Below, in pieces: positions 25,817-36,935 of a stretch of DNA of 64,000 nt. Position numbers and translations under genes: made by a program. The stretch covers positions 6,541,001-6,605,000 of the forward strand of contig NC_135558.1 of the NCBI RefSeq assembly GCF_964340395.1, given 5' to 3'. This DNA comes from Glandiceps talaboti. Taxonomy: Eukaryota; Hemichordata; Enteropneusta; Spengelidae. The notes under the pieces were generated by a model. It had not been told where the DNA came from, did no database searches, and saw only the letters and a program-made list of their open reading frames with translations. Within the stretch, counting starts at the first letter, position 1, and the number at the start of each line of letters is the position of its first letter.

Positions 25817-27699
25817 GACTATCATTTGTCTTATATATACAATAACTGGGTCATTTTGAAAAGATTGTATATTTCTTATGGTATCTGTTTTTGATTGTCA
25901 CATGAACACAAACCTCAATGTTTGAAAAGTTTTGATTAAACAATATATTCAAATCGAGTACAATCTGTAGAATAAATTGTGTTGAACTGTATTACAGCTG
26001 ACTTCAGTAAACCAGTAAGTAATGAACATATAAACATGAGTTAGTGGAAAGTTAATTACGATGAAATGTTAGGCTAAGTTATAATAAATTTCTACCTGGA
26101 CAGCCAAGCCTACTCTAAATGCAGGCAATTGTTAGTAAACAACTGTGTTATTTTGAAATATAGTACAGTATAACAATAACAATGGGTATATGATTAGTCA
26201 AATAATCTAAGAAGTCACTAGCCAAGAAAACAAACAAACGTCCGTTGAGAGAGCATAGATGCAAATGTGGTGTTAGTAATATCATTGATCACCTAAGTTA
26301 GAGTGTTTTCACAAAATGGCTCAGAGACTGATAAACCTTCTGTAGTTGCCAGTTTGAGACCAGGATGGGAGATACTTGGGGCTGGTGGTGTGTTATGTTG
26401 TATTATGTTATGTTACAATGGGATGTGCCAGTTGGCTGGTTTTACTGTCTATTTTTCATCTGAAGAATGAAGTACTATAAACAAAGTATAAAGTATGTCA
26501 ATAAGATATCCTATAACTAACCAAAGACCAACCACCTCTGTCGTAGGATGTGCAGAACTCCCTGGTAACCATAGAAACAGTATCCATTGTACTCTATGTA
26601 GGGGAGGTTCGGAGGGACTCTTGACATTTTAGAAAGACAAATTCGGTAAATGGTACATGTAGCTGCCTAGGCATGTGATTATGTATACTTGGTTTTTAAC
26701 TTGAAGAATGGAATATTGTAGGAGCACTTCAAACAGTTTATAACAATAATAACAAGGCATCCCCATCATGATGATGTCTGTCATGTGTATGTTATTTTTG
26801 GCTTCTTATCCACTAAGATAGAGATGTATTGTAACTTGTCACCATGGTAACTGACAATATCATACACATGGGTAAATCTTATTGACTCATACAATTACAA
26901 GCAATACTTTACAATACTTCATATGCCAGCTAAACCGAAAAAAGAAAGATTGTACACTTTGGCCACTGGGGGCGCTGTTCAGAAGCAAATTTTCAACTCA
27001 ATGTAGGGGTCTAAATAGGTGAGTATTTTACCATACTTAGCAATAGTCTTGGCAAGTCTTGGGTAATCTCTGCTATTTCAAGTACCTCTGCTATCTATAC
27101 TTGAAATGAAGTAGTCGGTTATTCAAACTCTCATTTATGAAACTTGTATTTGCCAAAAATAAAATACATGACAGACCTTGTGATTCACATCATGATGGCT
27201 CAGTCCAATAATCCATGCTGTAGTTTGGCTTACACGCATAGATATTTTCTCATAGCACCTGCTTATCAGTGCCTCCAGGGTCAAGGGTCATCCATACCTG
27301 GAGTAAAGTCTTAACAATTTAACATATCAGATTTCTCTTACTCAAATCTCATAGGCTTTAAAAGTTCAATAAAAAAAGCTAAATTTTGTCTATGGACTCA
27401 AAATTTGCAAAAGAAAATGTAACCAGAAGTCATTATAGCTATGACTGGAAACTACATGAATGTGTTGCAAAGTTATGGAAGTCAAGTCATTTTAACCTTG
27501 AATTATCATATTCATCATCTTTCACCAACTTTCATTTTAGACAGAGTGACACACGCATTGACCTCAAATCTGGAAGACAAGCAAACTGTATGTGGTAACC
27601 TGTTTTATATTAACAAAGGAATGAAAGTCCTTGCCCCTAAAAAACAAAGTAAAGTATTCTCCCTCACTAGAGGGCGCTAACCTGGCTGGTCACTTCAAA
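25817..27699. other. Intergenic region 3' of WDR38
   Basis: No gene recognised. Copies of a short AGGGCGCT-like motif occur near 26,967 and 27,670. The WDR38 3' UTR must lie in the right part, but I cannot place its polyadenylation site. Confidence 0.45.
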
Positions 27700-27810
27700 T
27701 CATGGTCCTGATATCTTTACAGGTACAGGTGCTGCCACTGGTGCAGCTCCACATGCCACGAGTGTCCCTCCAGAAGTAAAAGTGCAGAAATGAGCTCGTT
27801 CAGTTTTTGC
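27700..27810 (-). CDS. WDR38: WDR38 exon 9 (terminal)
   Basis: Residues 275-310 then TGA; AKTERAHFCTFTSGGTLVA and an Ala/Pro/Val tail. It corresponds to the last, partly degenerate blade of the human protein. Acceptor TTTTGTTGTAG. Confidence 0.87.
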   Translation of the reverse strand, partial: AKTERAHFCTFTSGGTLVACGAAPVAAPVPVKISGP

Positions 27811-30800
27811 CTACAACAAAACAAATTTTGAGGTTAGTTTTCTAATACAAATATATTTCATAATGTCAAACTTCAATATACTTTTGTGCCAATTGTCATT
27901 TGTGCAACTTTCAGTTATAGCACAACAACGGTTGACTCTAAGAATCCTGTATATCAACAAGAAGCTCAACAAGTAATTTTTCATCATTATAATATTATTT
28001 GTATTTCTTTAAATTATTAGTACTAACCTCCAAGACTTTAATACATTCACCACTGACAACATCCCAAAGTCTTACCTACGTAGAAGACAATATATAAGGT
28101 AGGATTATTATCGTGTTGTGGGATGACATCATAGCAAAATACTATGTGGATATTACTATATATATAAATACTATATATATAAGTGGATATGACACAAACT
28201 GATATTGATGACTGAAATCTGTTATTTCGCACGAGAAGAGAAAAGAAAGCACAGATAGCTAGTAGAAAGTAAACAATCAATGTGAAATATAAAATTCAAT
28301 TGCAAAGATGAGAGATTAGAAAATAGTTTGAGTAAGCTAATTGAGTCAGACAATCAATATCAGACATAGGTTATAGACATAGGTCATAGACATAGGTTAT
28401 TGACATACGTTATTGATACCTCTGAAATAGTAACAAGGAAGGTAGAAAATTATCAAATGCGTTAGTATGCTTACACCAACTTTGGCTTGGAATGGTGTCT
28501 GTGCAACCGTGTACTTGCACTGTAGTTAAATATGTGATGACCACCTAGAATTAAGATTTGCAGTTTAGAGTTTGTACAGCCATCTTTCCAAACCAATGTA
28601 GTATGATATTAAATCATTTGATAATTTTCTATCTCCCTTGTTACTATTTCCAAGGTATCAATGGCGTATCTCTATGACCTATGTCTATAAAACTACTACA
28701 GTTTCAGCCTATCTTTCATCAGGTGATTACAATGGTAAACATACGGTTTCATCGTCTGAGGAACTGGCAACCAAAGTACTATCAGTTGAAAAGGTCACAG
28801 CTTGCACCCAGCCATCATGACCTTTCAGGAGATGAAGGAGATGACCATTACGGGGGTTCCACAGTCGTACAGTTTTATCCCATGAAGCTGATCCCTGAAG
28901 AGAAGAGAATACAAACAAAATGTAAGATCATGATACATACAAGGTTCGTGATGTGATGATGGAGAAATATTCATTTGCATGCCACAATCAATCTAAGCTA
29001 TCATGCAAAGTGAATCGGGCACAAGGTGTTTGGTGTGAAATTGGTGTTTCCAATCACTCTCTGGAAACTTGCAGGTTCTCAGTTATTGCCAAAAACACAC
29101 AGCATTGAACATTGAAAGTAAATTATCACATTAAGTAGTTTGGCTGCTAAAGTGAAAGCTTAAAACTATGAAAATATTATTGCTATCTGGTCATGATGGA
29201 AGAATGTACTATAAAACAAATTCAAAACACAAGAACACACATGCCTTTCAACACACACTTGTGACAAAATAACAAGCTGGGTGAAAATTCTGTTCTAACC
29301 TCTAACAAAACCTTTCCTGTGTTGATAATAGAAATAACAGCAAGAAGAATGAAATAGACAAAGAAGAGATTCAAATACTGAGGTACTTGTATAGCGGACA
29401 TAAGTCATGGTTAGCAACTGTAAACACAAACCAGTCACATGTACATGAAATGAACAAAGTATGACTCAGCTGGAACTCTTTGTAGAGCCGTGTCTTTCAT
29501 AAATGAAGATTTGTACAGACAGAAAATTAAACATATCAACATTATTTGACAAACTCACAATTACACTGAACAATCATAAAAATGCTGTACAGTATATCCG
29601 GAGTGTGTAAACTTTATCCTGCTAAAAAAATTAGCACCAATGGCATCGTAGAAGAACTGGATGAACAACAACAACCTGATATATGATTAGTCACTTACAC
29701 GTTTGTTCTACAGAGAATTAGCCACTTACCAGCATGCCTTGTTCTACAGAGAATTAGCCACTTACCAGCATGCCTTGTCTAGAGAATGCTACACCATGTA
29801 TATTGCTAGTATGTCCAGTCAGAACTTTAACAGTGTCCATATCTCTGCTGTTACCCAATGGCCATACACGCACTGTATGATCCCAAGATCCAGTGGCCTA
29901 CAGGGAAAACAAGAAGTTAATTACTTATATTTTAGCTCCATTCTATGCACTTTTATCAAACAACTTTGTCCATGTATGTGGGTATAATTAATGGTTCTCT
30001 CCTATCAGAAAAAGGACACAGGTTGGTCTTTGATATTCACAAGCATTGGTATCTATCTCTTCAAGTTGCAGGCCAAAGTAAAGTCACAACTACACTTTTG
30101 CAATGTTGCAAGTGGATACGTGTTTTGAGAACTGGGTAGTAGTGACAAGCACTGAAAAGTTGAGGAGGGTGGGGTGGGGGGTTATAAAATTGGTATTCCA
30201 TATTTCATTATCTATTCTCTTGTGGTGAGAAGAATGAAATCGGTCACATTAATTTTTGCTGGGTTACAATGTTATGTAATGAAAATGACATACAATGCAT
30301 TCCTATAGGAATGATCTTCTCATCAAAGTACATTCTAGCACTTCATAAGCCTATTATACATATTATCATCATATAGTACAATTCATCTGTATTTTAAAGT
30401 GGCCATATGGATGAAAATTTGGTATTTATTTTGGATTTTTATTTGATAAAACAGCTTCACTGTGTTTTTCTATTTGAAAAAATAAAGCGAAAGAACATAT
30501 ACCAAGTCCATGTTCATAACTCAATACATTGCAAAAGGATGCAAAAAGTGTAAAAAGTTTGTTATTGTACGTACAATAACAAACATTTTACACATTGTTT
30601 AGTGTTTTGCTGTTTATTGAGATGTGAACATGGACTTGGTATATGTTATTTCACATTATTTTTTCAAGTAGAAAAACATAGTGAAGCTCTTTTATCAAAT
30701 AAAAATCCAAAATAAATACCAAATTCTCATCCATATGGCCACTTTAAGGAACATCAAATCGTCAGAAAATGGTGTTATTGTACTTAGAAGTGTTCATGAT

Positions 30801-31479
30801 GACGGTCTGATTTTAGAGGCTGTTTACAAAATGTAAAATAGTCTAGTATCAGAATTTACCTATATAACTACATTTGTATATTGTACTTTGCAGTGTTCTC
30901 AATGTGCGCATTTTACCCAATCAAGTATTGTTTAAATTTCACATCTTGATATATACTAGTAAGCCAGGCTACTACCTGTTACTGAAATGTACACCACTTA
31001 CCAGGTACTTCATATCATAAGAAAATGCACAGCATTGCACCATATTTCTGTGACCATTCAGAATATACACAGCAATACCACGCTGTAGGGTAAACATATA
31101 AATGCATACGTGTACACAGTACTGTAAAAATGATTGCTTACAATCATGTAAGACGTACATGCTCTCACTGGGCTCAAATGAACTTTTAAATTTGTAGTCC
31201 CAGCAGACAACCACTTTCTCAAATTGGTAGCCCAGAGATGGTGACCAGCAGTCCTCATATATAACTATGAATCTGTCATTCTGATGAGGATCATCAACCA
31301 AGACAGATTGAAAGCTCAATGCTACTAAACTGCTTGTGAGTTATGGCCAGTGTAAGTCCTATACATGTATTCAGGACCCCATTGGAAATGGAGAAAAATG
31401 ATAAAACATACAAACTTCTCTTCTGACAATGTTGTTAAATGTGTGTTATCAAAATACTTTGATGACTGTAAATCTTACT

Positions 31480-31525
<46 letters not shown>

Positions 31526-31615
31526 CGCGTGTGCATATGTGCATGCATACATGTGTGTATGTGTGTGTGTGCATATGTGCATGCATACATGTGTGTGTGT
31601 GCATATGTGCATGCA

Positions 31616-31679
<64 letters not shown>

Positions 31680-34600
31680 TGTGTGTGATGTGGCGAGAAG
31701 TATACCTACCTCAACATTCCAGACTATTGCAGTGTTGTCCCAAGATCCTGAACATAGCATCTGACAATCAGGTGAAAAACTGATAGTTTCTACACTTCTA
31801 CAGTGACCTGTAACAAAACACACAATGATGTTAGTGATAAACAGAGTTTATGATATTGATACAAACAGTGTACACAATAACAAGTACTGCTGGTACTCTA
31901 ATGCATTACAGGTCTCACATAGTGAACTTTCTATTTTAAAAAAAACTTCTGCAACAATATTGTATCTAGTTACAACATAAATATAGAACTATCCACACAT
32001 GGACACATATGCACACAAACACATTCATACCATAACCTAACACAGCCATCAATTTATCAAACACATACACAGACACTGCACTGAGACCGTATGTCTTCTC
32101 TCCTCATGTATTGGTGTTTTGCTAAGGGCAGTAAGTAGGTAAAATCCTCCTGTGTTCCCCAGTCATTTTACCAGGGTTCCAGAACAAAATTATGGTAGAT
32201 TGTACAGGAAACACTGTCATTTTTTCCATTTCCCCCTTTCTTTACCTGGATTCACCAACCTCAGTAAAATTAAAAACGCTGGATATAACTTACCGCATAG
32301 AATGTGTACAATTTCAGCATTTCTTGTTCTCCATATAATGACCTTTCCATCATATGCAGCACTTGCAAAGTATTTACTATCATTTGTTATTGCAACACTT
32401 TTAATTGCACCTACAAGAAAATTCAAAATTTAATTTTTAGAACTTTAGTGAAATATTACAATACAAACTGTAATACAGCCATCTTCAAAAACCCATTCTT
32501 TTCATGAACAGTAATAGACTAGAAAATTCTTGAAGATAGCGTAGTTAAAGCTGGAACTGTTGATGCCTTCAAAGCATCCAGCATGACTAAGTGCCTTCTC
32601 TTTCGCCATTGATTCATATACCAGTTATCTGGTCATTGGACGTATTTATACAGATACAGATACCGATACAGATAGATATGCTGCTGCTGCTGAATCCAAT
32701 GAGGCAGCACTGGACCAGTGCTGAGACATTCACAGAACAATGAATGTAAAACAAGATTCAATTTGGTGTTTCTTGGCAATCGTGCAAAATTTATGTGATG
32801 TGAAATCATAAAATTACTCTCCAGAACCCAAACTTTACGAAAATGCCTTTATTCCTAGAATGGTGTTCTCCTTTAAGCACATATGAAATACAATAATATA
32901 CATTAATTTATCTCAGTTGTTCTGTATTGATCCCTACAAAGCTAGACTGTAAGATACGTTGTGTTGCGCCACCCTCACCGAGGGCTTGATCACTGTGTGA
33001 GGGCGCTCCATCACTGCATACCTTACAGACTACTACGAAGCCAGCCAATAGACTGTGTTAAATCAACAAAAGCTTAGACAGGGATTAAAACAGTGCTTTG
33101 GCATATTTGCTGACAATCACACTATAGTTGATATTGTTTTGCAGTGTTTAGTGTTGAGCTGACTGACATCTTACACCCTGTACAAATATTTCTGTCACTA
33201 TAGTTTCAATGCAGACATGGTAATCCGTTGTTGCCCCTGTGTTGACCTTTCATGCCTTGTATCAATAGACAGACTGACAAAATAAAATCTGATGAAATGT
33301 TCATGTATGACCTTTCAATTTCTCTATTGTTGTAATGTTAAATGTAAGTATTTGTCACACAAACACTAAGCCAAAAAGACAATTTTTTTAAGAATTACAG
33401 AATTTTTACAACAGATATGAAAATTATTGACATGTACTTGGGTACTTCTAATTCTAGTTGTATTACTTATACATTAATTTCACACTTTTATCAAATAAAG
33501 TTGTCTTTTTCTCAATTTTTTTTTATTATCTGTACTTACTCAGAATGTACCATGGGTCAAAATGACTGCCATTTGTTGTTGATCTTATTTGGAGCTAAAC
33601 ATGCTTCAGCTAAATGAAGTTAGCAAAAGTTACGAGCCATCAAAATACAAATGGCCACTGTATTATTAAAGGGGCACAATCTGTGCTTATACATATTTGG
33701 GTGTAGGTTTTGCTGCAGATTTAAAAGGTACTCACAGTATTGTACTTACTGAAGTATAGTTAACCACCACTTGCAGTTGACTCAAACCTGGTATTAAGAT
33801 ATACCAGTAACCCATAAACAATCCAATGACGTAATTTATTATACATATCAAAAAATGTTCAGGAAATCCCTACTATGCAATCAACTGTTCTAACAATGCC
33901 AGAAGACAATCATAATGTTATAGAAGACAATACATCAACTCGTCATTAGCAATACACTGGTATGTGGTTTTATTTAAGTATTCTCACTTGAGTAAAATAC
34001 TTCTATAGACTCAGCTTGTGCCACTTTAATACATACTGGATAGCTATTCAGAATGTATCATGGGCTAAAATGGCTCCAGTTTGACGATGATTTCATTTGG
34101 AATTAGGAGTACAATTTGTTTCAGGTAAATACAACTTTGAGACATGCTGAGGTGCACCAACCTTCGTGACCTTTCAGTTTACACACCATCTGACCAGTCA
34201 TTTTATTCCAGACTCTCACTCTACCATCATCACTCCCCGTCACTAGGATTTCCATATCGGGTGAAAACGCACAACAGTTGACCTGAATTTTTGTAAAAAA
34301 AATTTTTTACAAATTGATTACACTGTCACTTTAATAACTTTAGCACCAACACACTGGAAGTGGAATTCAGGATACTTTGAAGTCCTGCTTGCAGATTGTG
34401 TACGAGACATGATTTTGACATTGTCCCTCGAAGGAAAAGGGACAATATCAGAATCAAGTTCAGACTTACCCCATCTGCAAGCAGGACTAGATATTTCATA
34501 GAAAGAGTATATTTATGTTTTATGTATTTAAGAATTACCTTTCAAAGGTCTGGTAAAAAGTTTCAAAACACTATTTTCATCATAATTATACACACAGTAG

Positions 34601-35146
34601 TAGTACAGTATATTTTATTTGACATGAAATAATGTAAGAAATACATTATCTATTGTCAATAAACATACAAAAATAACAAGAACAAAGATAATAGATAATT
34701 ATAAATATAAATATGAATAAAACACTAGACTACAGTATTGAATACAAAGATAATGAATTAGAGAATTATATTATCCATATTATTCACCCCGGAATCCTCC
34801 TTAAAGGGGGGGGGGGGGCGATTGGCAAAAGTTTCCGAATAAATACACCATTACCACCATTTTAGTTCATTTGATTTTTAATAAACCATAGACAGTGGAG
34901 GTCTCCCTCCACTGTCTATGAATAAACACACCAGCAAAGGCAAAGTGGTGTTGACAGTGATGTAAACAATCACCTGTGTGTAAATAAACAACATACATTC
35001 AAAGCTTGCACTCGTGTTTTCTTTGTCAATGTTAATATGACATTTTAGACTTCATCTATATACACTCTTACCTCATCTTTATGCCCATCAAAATTACGGA
35101 GGTCAACTTTTGAAAAGTTTTCGTCTGCAGTCGCAGCAGAAAACAT
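27700..35146 (-). CDS. WDR38: WDR38, WD40-repeat protein (complete, nine exons)
   Basis: Join on the minus strand: 35146-35072, 34282-34162, 32410-32294, 31807-31710, 31082-31002, 29897-29766, 28894-28745, 28075-28028, 27810-27700. This gives 933 bp, 310 residues plus TGA; human WDR38 is of similar length (about 314). All junctions are GT-AG with consistent phases (0,1,1,0,0,0,0,0). The product is almost entirely a seven-bladed beta-propeller, with GH and WD-type signatures such as GSDDGRVRVW, GHCRSVETISFSPD, GSWDNTAIVW, ATGSWDHTVRVW, GSASWDKTVRLW, GHDGWVQAV and VRLWDVVSG. The phrases SVETISFSPD and SWDKTVRLWNP...GHDGWV align best with WDR38 among WD proteins I know. WDR38 has no enzyme activity; it is poorly characterised and linked by expression to ciliated cells. 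Its 5' end faces a plus-strand frame 0.43 kb away. Confidence 0.9.
28028..28075 (-). CDS. WDR38: WDR38 exon 8
   Basis: Residues 259-274, VRLWDVVSGECIKVLE. A 48-bp exon with acceptor TTCTACGTAG and donor GAG|GTTAGT. It completes blade 6. Confidence 0.88.
28333..28412. repeat. Short tandem repeat in WDR38 intron 7
   Basis: Units of about 13 bp based on AGACATAGGTTAT, five or six diverged copies. Confidence 0.7.
28745..28894 (-). CDS. WDR38: WDR38 exon 7
   Basis: Residues 209-258; GSASWDKTVRLW, LLKGHDGWVQAV and SSDDET, blades 5 to 6. Acceptor TTCTCTTCAG, donor ACC|GTATGT. Confidence 0.93.
29703..29774. repeat. 36-bp direct duplication covering the WDR38 exon 6 donor
   Basis: TTGTTCTACAGAGAATTAGC plus CACTTACCAGCATGCC occurs twice in tandem. 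On the minus strand each copy carries GCATGCTG|GTAAGTGG, so the exon 6 splice donor exists twice. Use of the downstream donor would add 36 bp with an in-frame TAA as the fourth codon. Confidence 0.93.
29766..29897 (-). CDS. WDR38: WDR38 exon 6
   Basis: Residues 165-208; ATGSWDHTVRVWPLG to GVAFSRQGML, blades 4 to 5. Acceptor TTTTCCCTGTAG, donor CTG|GTAAGTGG. The exon end and donor are duplicated immediately downstream (see the repeat at 29,703-29,774). Confidence 0.92.
30394..30747. mobile_element. Long foldback MITE (354 bp) in WDR38 intron 5
   Basis: An almost complete palindrome. The ends are TTAAAGTGGCCATATGGATG and its reverse complement; inner arms match through GTATTTATTTTGGATTTTTA and ATACCAAGTCCATGTTCA. 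The centre is a perfect palindrome, GTTATTGTACGTACAATAAC. The terminal TTAA on both sides fits a TTAA target preference (piggyBac-like), which is an inference. No transposase is encoded. Confidence 0.93.
31002..31082 (-). CDS. WDR38: WDR38 exon 5
   Basis: Residues 138-164; RGIAVYILNGHRNMVQ and CCAFSYDMKYL, blade 3 to 4. Acceptor TTACCCTACAG, donor CTG|GTAAGT. Confidence 0.92.
31478..31690. repeat. (GT)n microsatellite with GC and GCATGCATACAT interruptions, WDR38 intron 4
   Basis: TG tracts separated by a CG run and three copies of a block with GTGCATATGTGCATGCATAC. It ends about 20 bp from the exon 4 donor; in the transcript it is a CA-rich tract. Confidence 0.96.
31710..31807 (-). CDS. WDR38: WDR38 exon 4
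   Basis: Residues 105-137; GHCRSVETISFSPD and GSWDNTAIVWNVE, blade 3. Acceptor TTTTGTTACAG, donor GAG|GTAGGT. A CA/TG microsatellite begins about 20 bp inside the next intron. Confidence 0.93.
32109..32285. repeat. Dispersed repeat family B, copy 1 (WDR38 intron 3)
   Basis: Shares AAGGGCAGTAAGTAGGTAAA, CATTTTACCAGGGTTCC and TTTCCCCCTTTCT-type blocks with 49,202-49,335 and, more weakly, 59,508-59,642. It reaches to within 10 bp of the exon 3 donor. Confidence 0.75.
32294..32410 (-). CDS. WDR38: WDR38 exon 3
   Basis: Residues 66-104; AIKSVAITNDSKYFAS and AAYDGKVIIW, blade 2. Acceptor TTTTCTTGTAG, donor GCG|GTAAGT. A family B repeat copy lies right at its downstream side. Confidence 0.92.
32943..33033. 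mobile_element. Foldback element family D, copy 1 (about 91 bp)
   Basis: TAGACTGTAAGATACGTTGT at the left pairs with GCATACCTTACAGACTA at the right, and the inner arms carry a GCGCC...CCCTCAC / GTGTGAGGGCGC pair. A second copy is at 63,541-63,642. Confidence 0.75.
33666..34029 (+). mobile_element. TTAA-bounded MITE family C, copy 1 (WDR38 intron 2)
   Basis: Termini TTAAAGGGGCACAA and TTGTGCCACTTTAA are inverted. The interior shares CAACTGTTCTAACAATGCCA, CCTGGTATTAAGATATA and ATCCAATGACGTAATTTATT blocks with copies at 48,343 and 58,708. Confidence 0.88.
34162..34282 (-). CDS. WDR38: WDR38 exon 2
   Basis: Residues 26-65 plus one base; VNCCAFSPD to KLKGHEG, blade 1. Acceptor AAAAATTCAG, donor AAG|GTTGGT. 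Confidence 0.92.
34806..34818. repeat. Poly-G tract
   Basis: A run of 12-13 G in WDR38 intron 1. Confidence 0.9.
34887..34920. repeat. Perfect 14-bp inverted repeat
   Basis: CATAGACAGTGGAG, six-base spacer, CTCCACTGTCTATG, in WDR38 intron 1. Possibly the remnant of a foldback element. Confidence 0.9.
35072..35146 (-). CDS. WDR38: WDR38 exon 1
   Basis: Residues 1-25, MFSAATADENF to FDGHKDE. Donor GAG|GTAAGA. Start Met chosen because it opens the propeller N-terminus and matches the family's short leader. Confidence 0.85.
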
Positions 35147-35573
35147 GACTCATTGACTGTGTGTTATGATTTCCTACGGCCAGGATATGGACATTGCTTG
35201 GTGCATTTCGCCGCAGTTTTCGACAGTCCTTTCTGCTTCTCAGATTATCTTGAACGACAAATGGTATTCATAATAACGACGAATACGTGGGAGGCAACTC
35301 GGCCTTCATCTACAATTCGTTAGCTGGCTGATACAAGTGCAAAAGTCAGAGCATTTGTACCATGACTGGGTTCTTGACGACGGAAGTTTGGTGGCTAGCC
35401 ACTTGTTTTCAGACCCGCTAAGTTGCCGATTTTTATTGCTCAAAATATGGCTGGTTTCTGATGGCATCTCAGAGGGTATAAAATTACGTTGAATGTTGTC
35501 CATATCCATTTTAGGTCTTAAACAGTACCATTATATCATAATTTACGTTTTGCATTCCTGAAACATAGCAAAA
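35147..35573. promoter_or_regulatory. Likely bidirectional promoter between WDR38 and the 35,574 frame
   Basis: The 427 bp between two facing start codons is CpG-richer than the flanks. It holds no microsatellite. Divergent transcription is inferred from the layout; I do not identify specific factor sites. A minus-strand open frame here (35,509-35,306) has no recognised domain. Confidence 0.4.
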
Positions 35574-35924
35574 ATGACGTCTAAATTAAAAGATAAAATT
35601 ACCAGTAAGTTAGAGGCTCTAGGAGGACCCCACCATTCAAAAGCAGAGGCTGATGCTGGTATATTAAATATCTCCTGGTTCCCTGAAAAAGACTTCACGC
35701 AACACATTGACTGGTTGTAAACAAAGTTTCCGGTACCATTTTTTTACGGGAAAGTAAAAACAGCTGCAGAGTATATTTGTCACAAAATTAGTCACCTAGG
35801 GAATAAAGCCGTGAAATGCACAGAATCTTGCGTAAAACAAATGAACAAAGGAATTCGGGTGCATAGAAAGTTGACGACAAACTCTAAATTTGCTAACATC
35901 TCAGACCACTCAGTAGTTGTCTGA
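35574..35924 (+). pseudogene. HAUS7-like N-terminal frame interrupted by one TAA
   Basis: From ATG at 35574 the frame reads MTSKLKDKITSKLEALGG and runs 48 codons to ...DFTQHIDWL, then TAA (35718-35720). The same frame then stays open for 67 codons until TGA at 35922. Without that TAA it would be 116 codons. Spacing and several residues recall the N-terminus of the augmin subunit HAUS7 as I remember it: K-L-x2-L-x2-P, then a W/L-x-P-x-E-x...-W motif, then TK(V/F), and later I-x4-LG-x5-C. Similarity is weak and downstream exons are not found. Options: a decayed HAUS7 5' exon, a real exon that splices before the TAA (a GTAAGT occurs at 35,602), or a chance frame. The ATG faces WDR38. Confidence 0.3.
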
Positions 35925-36505
35925 GCTAACATTAACAATACAGCGAAGAAAACACCGGGTACGTGTGTAACATACCATGGACCATGGCATGCATATGTGC
36001 TGATAAGCCTAAGTTTATCAACGAAGTCAAAGGTTATTGGTAAGGAGTCATTGTATATAAATTTCAAAAGTGTTTGTAATTGCATGAATTGATTGTTTGT
36101 ATCTGTGTAAATTACAATGTCTTTCTGTATCGTTTTATGTATATTTGATTTTACTGACAAAAATTATTACAAATAATTTTCTCGATATTTGGTTGACAGA
36201 TATTTTAGCTCTGTAAAAAAAATTGGTTTCAGTTTATAGATGTTTGTCTTTTACCATTGATTTGAAACCTAGTTGCAATAATTGTAGTGTTAATTATTAT
36301 TTTTTGAGATTTTGTCTTTCTGGAGTCTGTTTTGATTGCATGATAAAAGCTCAAATGCAAAAACAATGCCACAATTAATGCAGCTATTTGAAATCATGCT
36401 TGTAGTTTTTACAGACATGGTAGCTTGGTTGTATAAACAACACATATGCTTTTACAATGCAATGGAAGGTAAATGTTTTTATTAATTGTGTTTTACATAC
36501 ACACG

Positions 36506-36506
36506 A

Positions 36507-36544
<38 letters not shown>

Positions 36545-36599
36545 ATGTATACATATATATCTAATTTTACACAGGTTCTATATATAGATAATATAAATA

Positions 36600-36656
<57 letters not shown>

Positions 36657-36664
36657 GTGTGCAA
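36506..36664. repeat. Two (GT)n microsatellites
   Basis: TG runs at about 36,508-36,543 and 36,611-36,660, separated by an AT-rich TATATA segment. Confidence 0.95.
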
Positions 36665-36694
36665 TGAGGCTTTGCTGTTAGTTTAATACTGACT

Positions 36695-36935
36695 TGCAGA
36701 GATACTAATTGCTAGATATCTTATTATAGTCTGGATTCCAACTGTGGTCTACTAACCACTGTGGTTAGTAGACTAATCTTACTATGAAGCCATACTACTT
36801 TTTTAATTTTTGCACATCATGGATTTTTTAAAATTAAAATTGTTATGGTTTCTCCAAACAATGTATGAAGATGGCTTGCAACAAAGCCTTCCTAACTTGA
36901 CGTGCAGAGATACTAATTGCTAGATATCTTACTAT
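36695..36935. repeat. Direct repeat and a 13-bp inverted repeat
   Basis: GCAGAGATACTAATTGCTAG occurs near 36,697 and 36,904. At 36,747-36,773, GTCTACTAACCAC and GTGGTTAGTAGAC form a tight hairpin. Confidence 0.75.

Noticed and set aside
31449-31823. A 124-residue frame running from WDR38 exon 4 into a His/Thr repeat
   Set aside because: Only the first 33 residues after the acceptor are exon; the rest is intronic CA repeat past a good donor.
35306-35509. Minus-strand 67-residue frame just upstream of WDR38
   Set aside because: No homology recognised, and WDR38 exon 1 has its own ATG downstream; likely chance in the promoter region.
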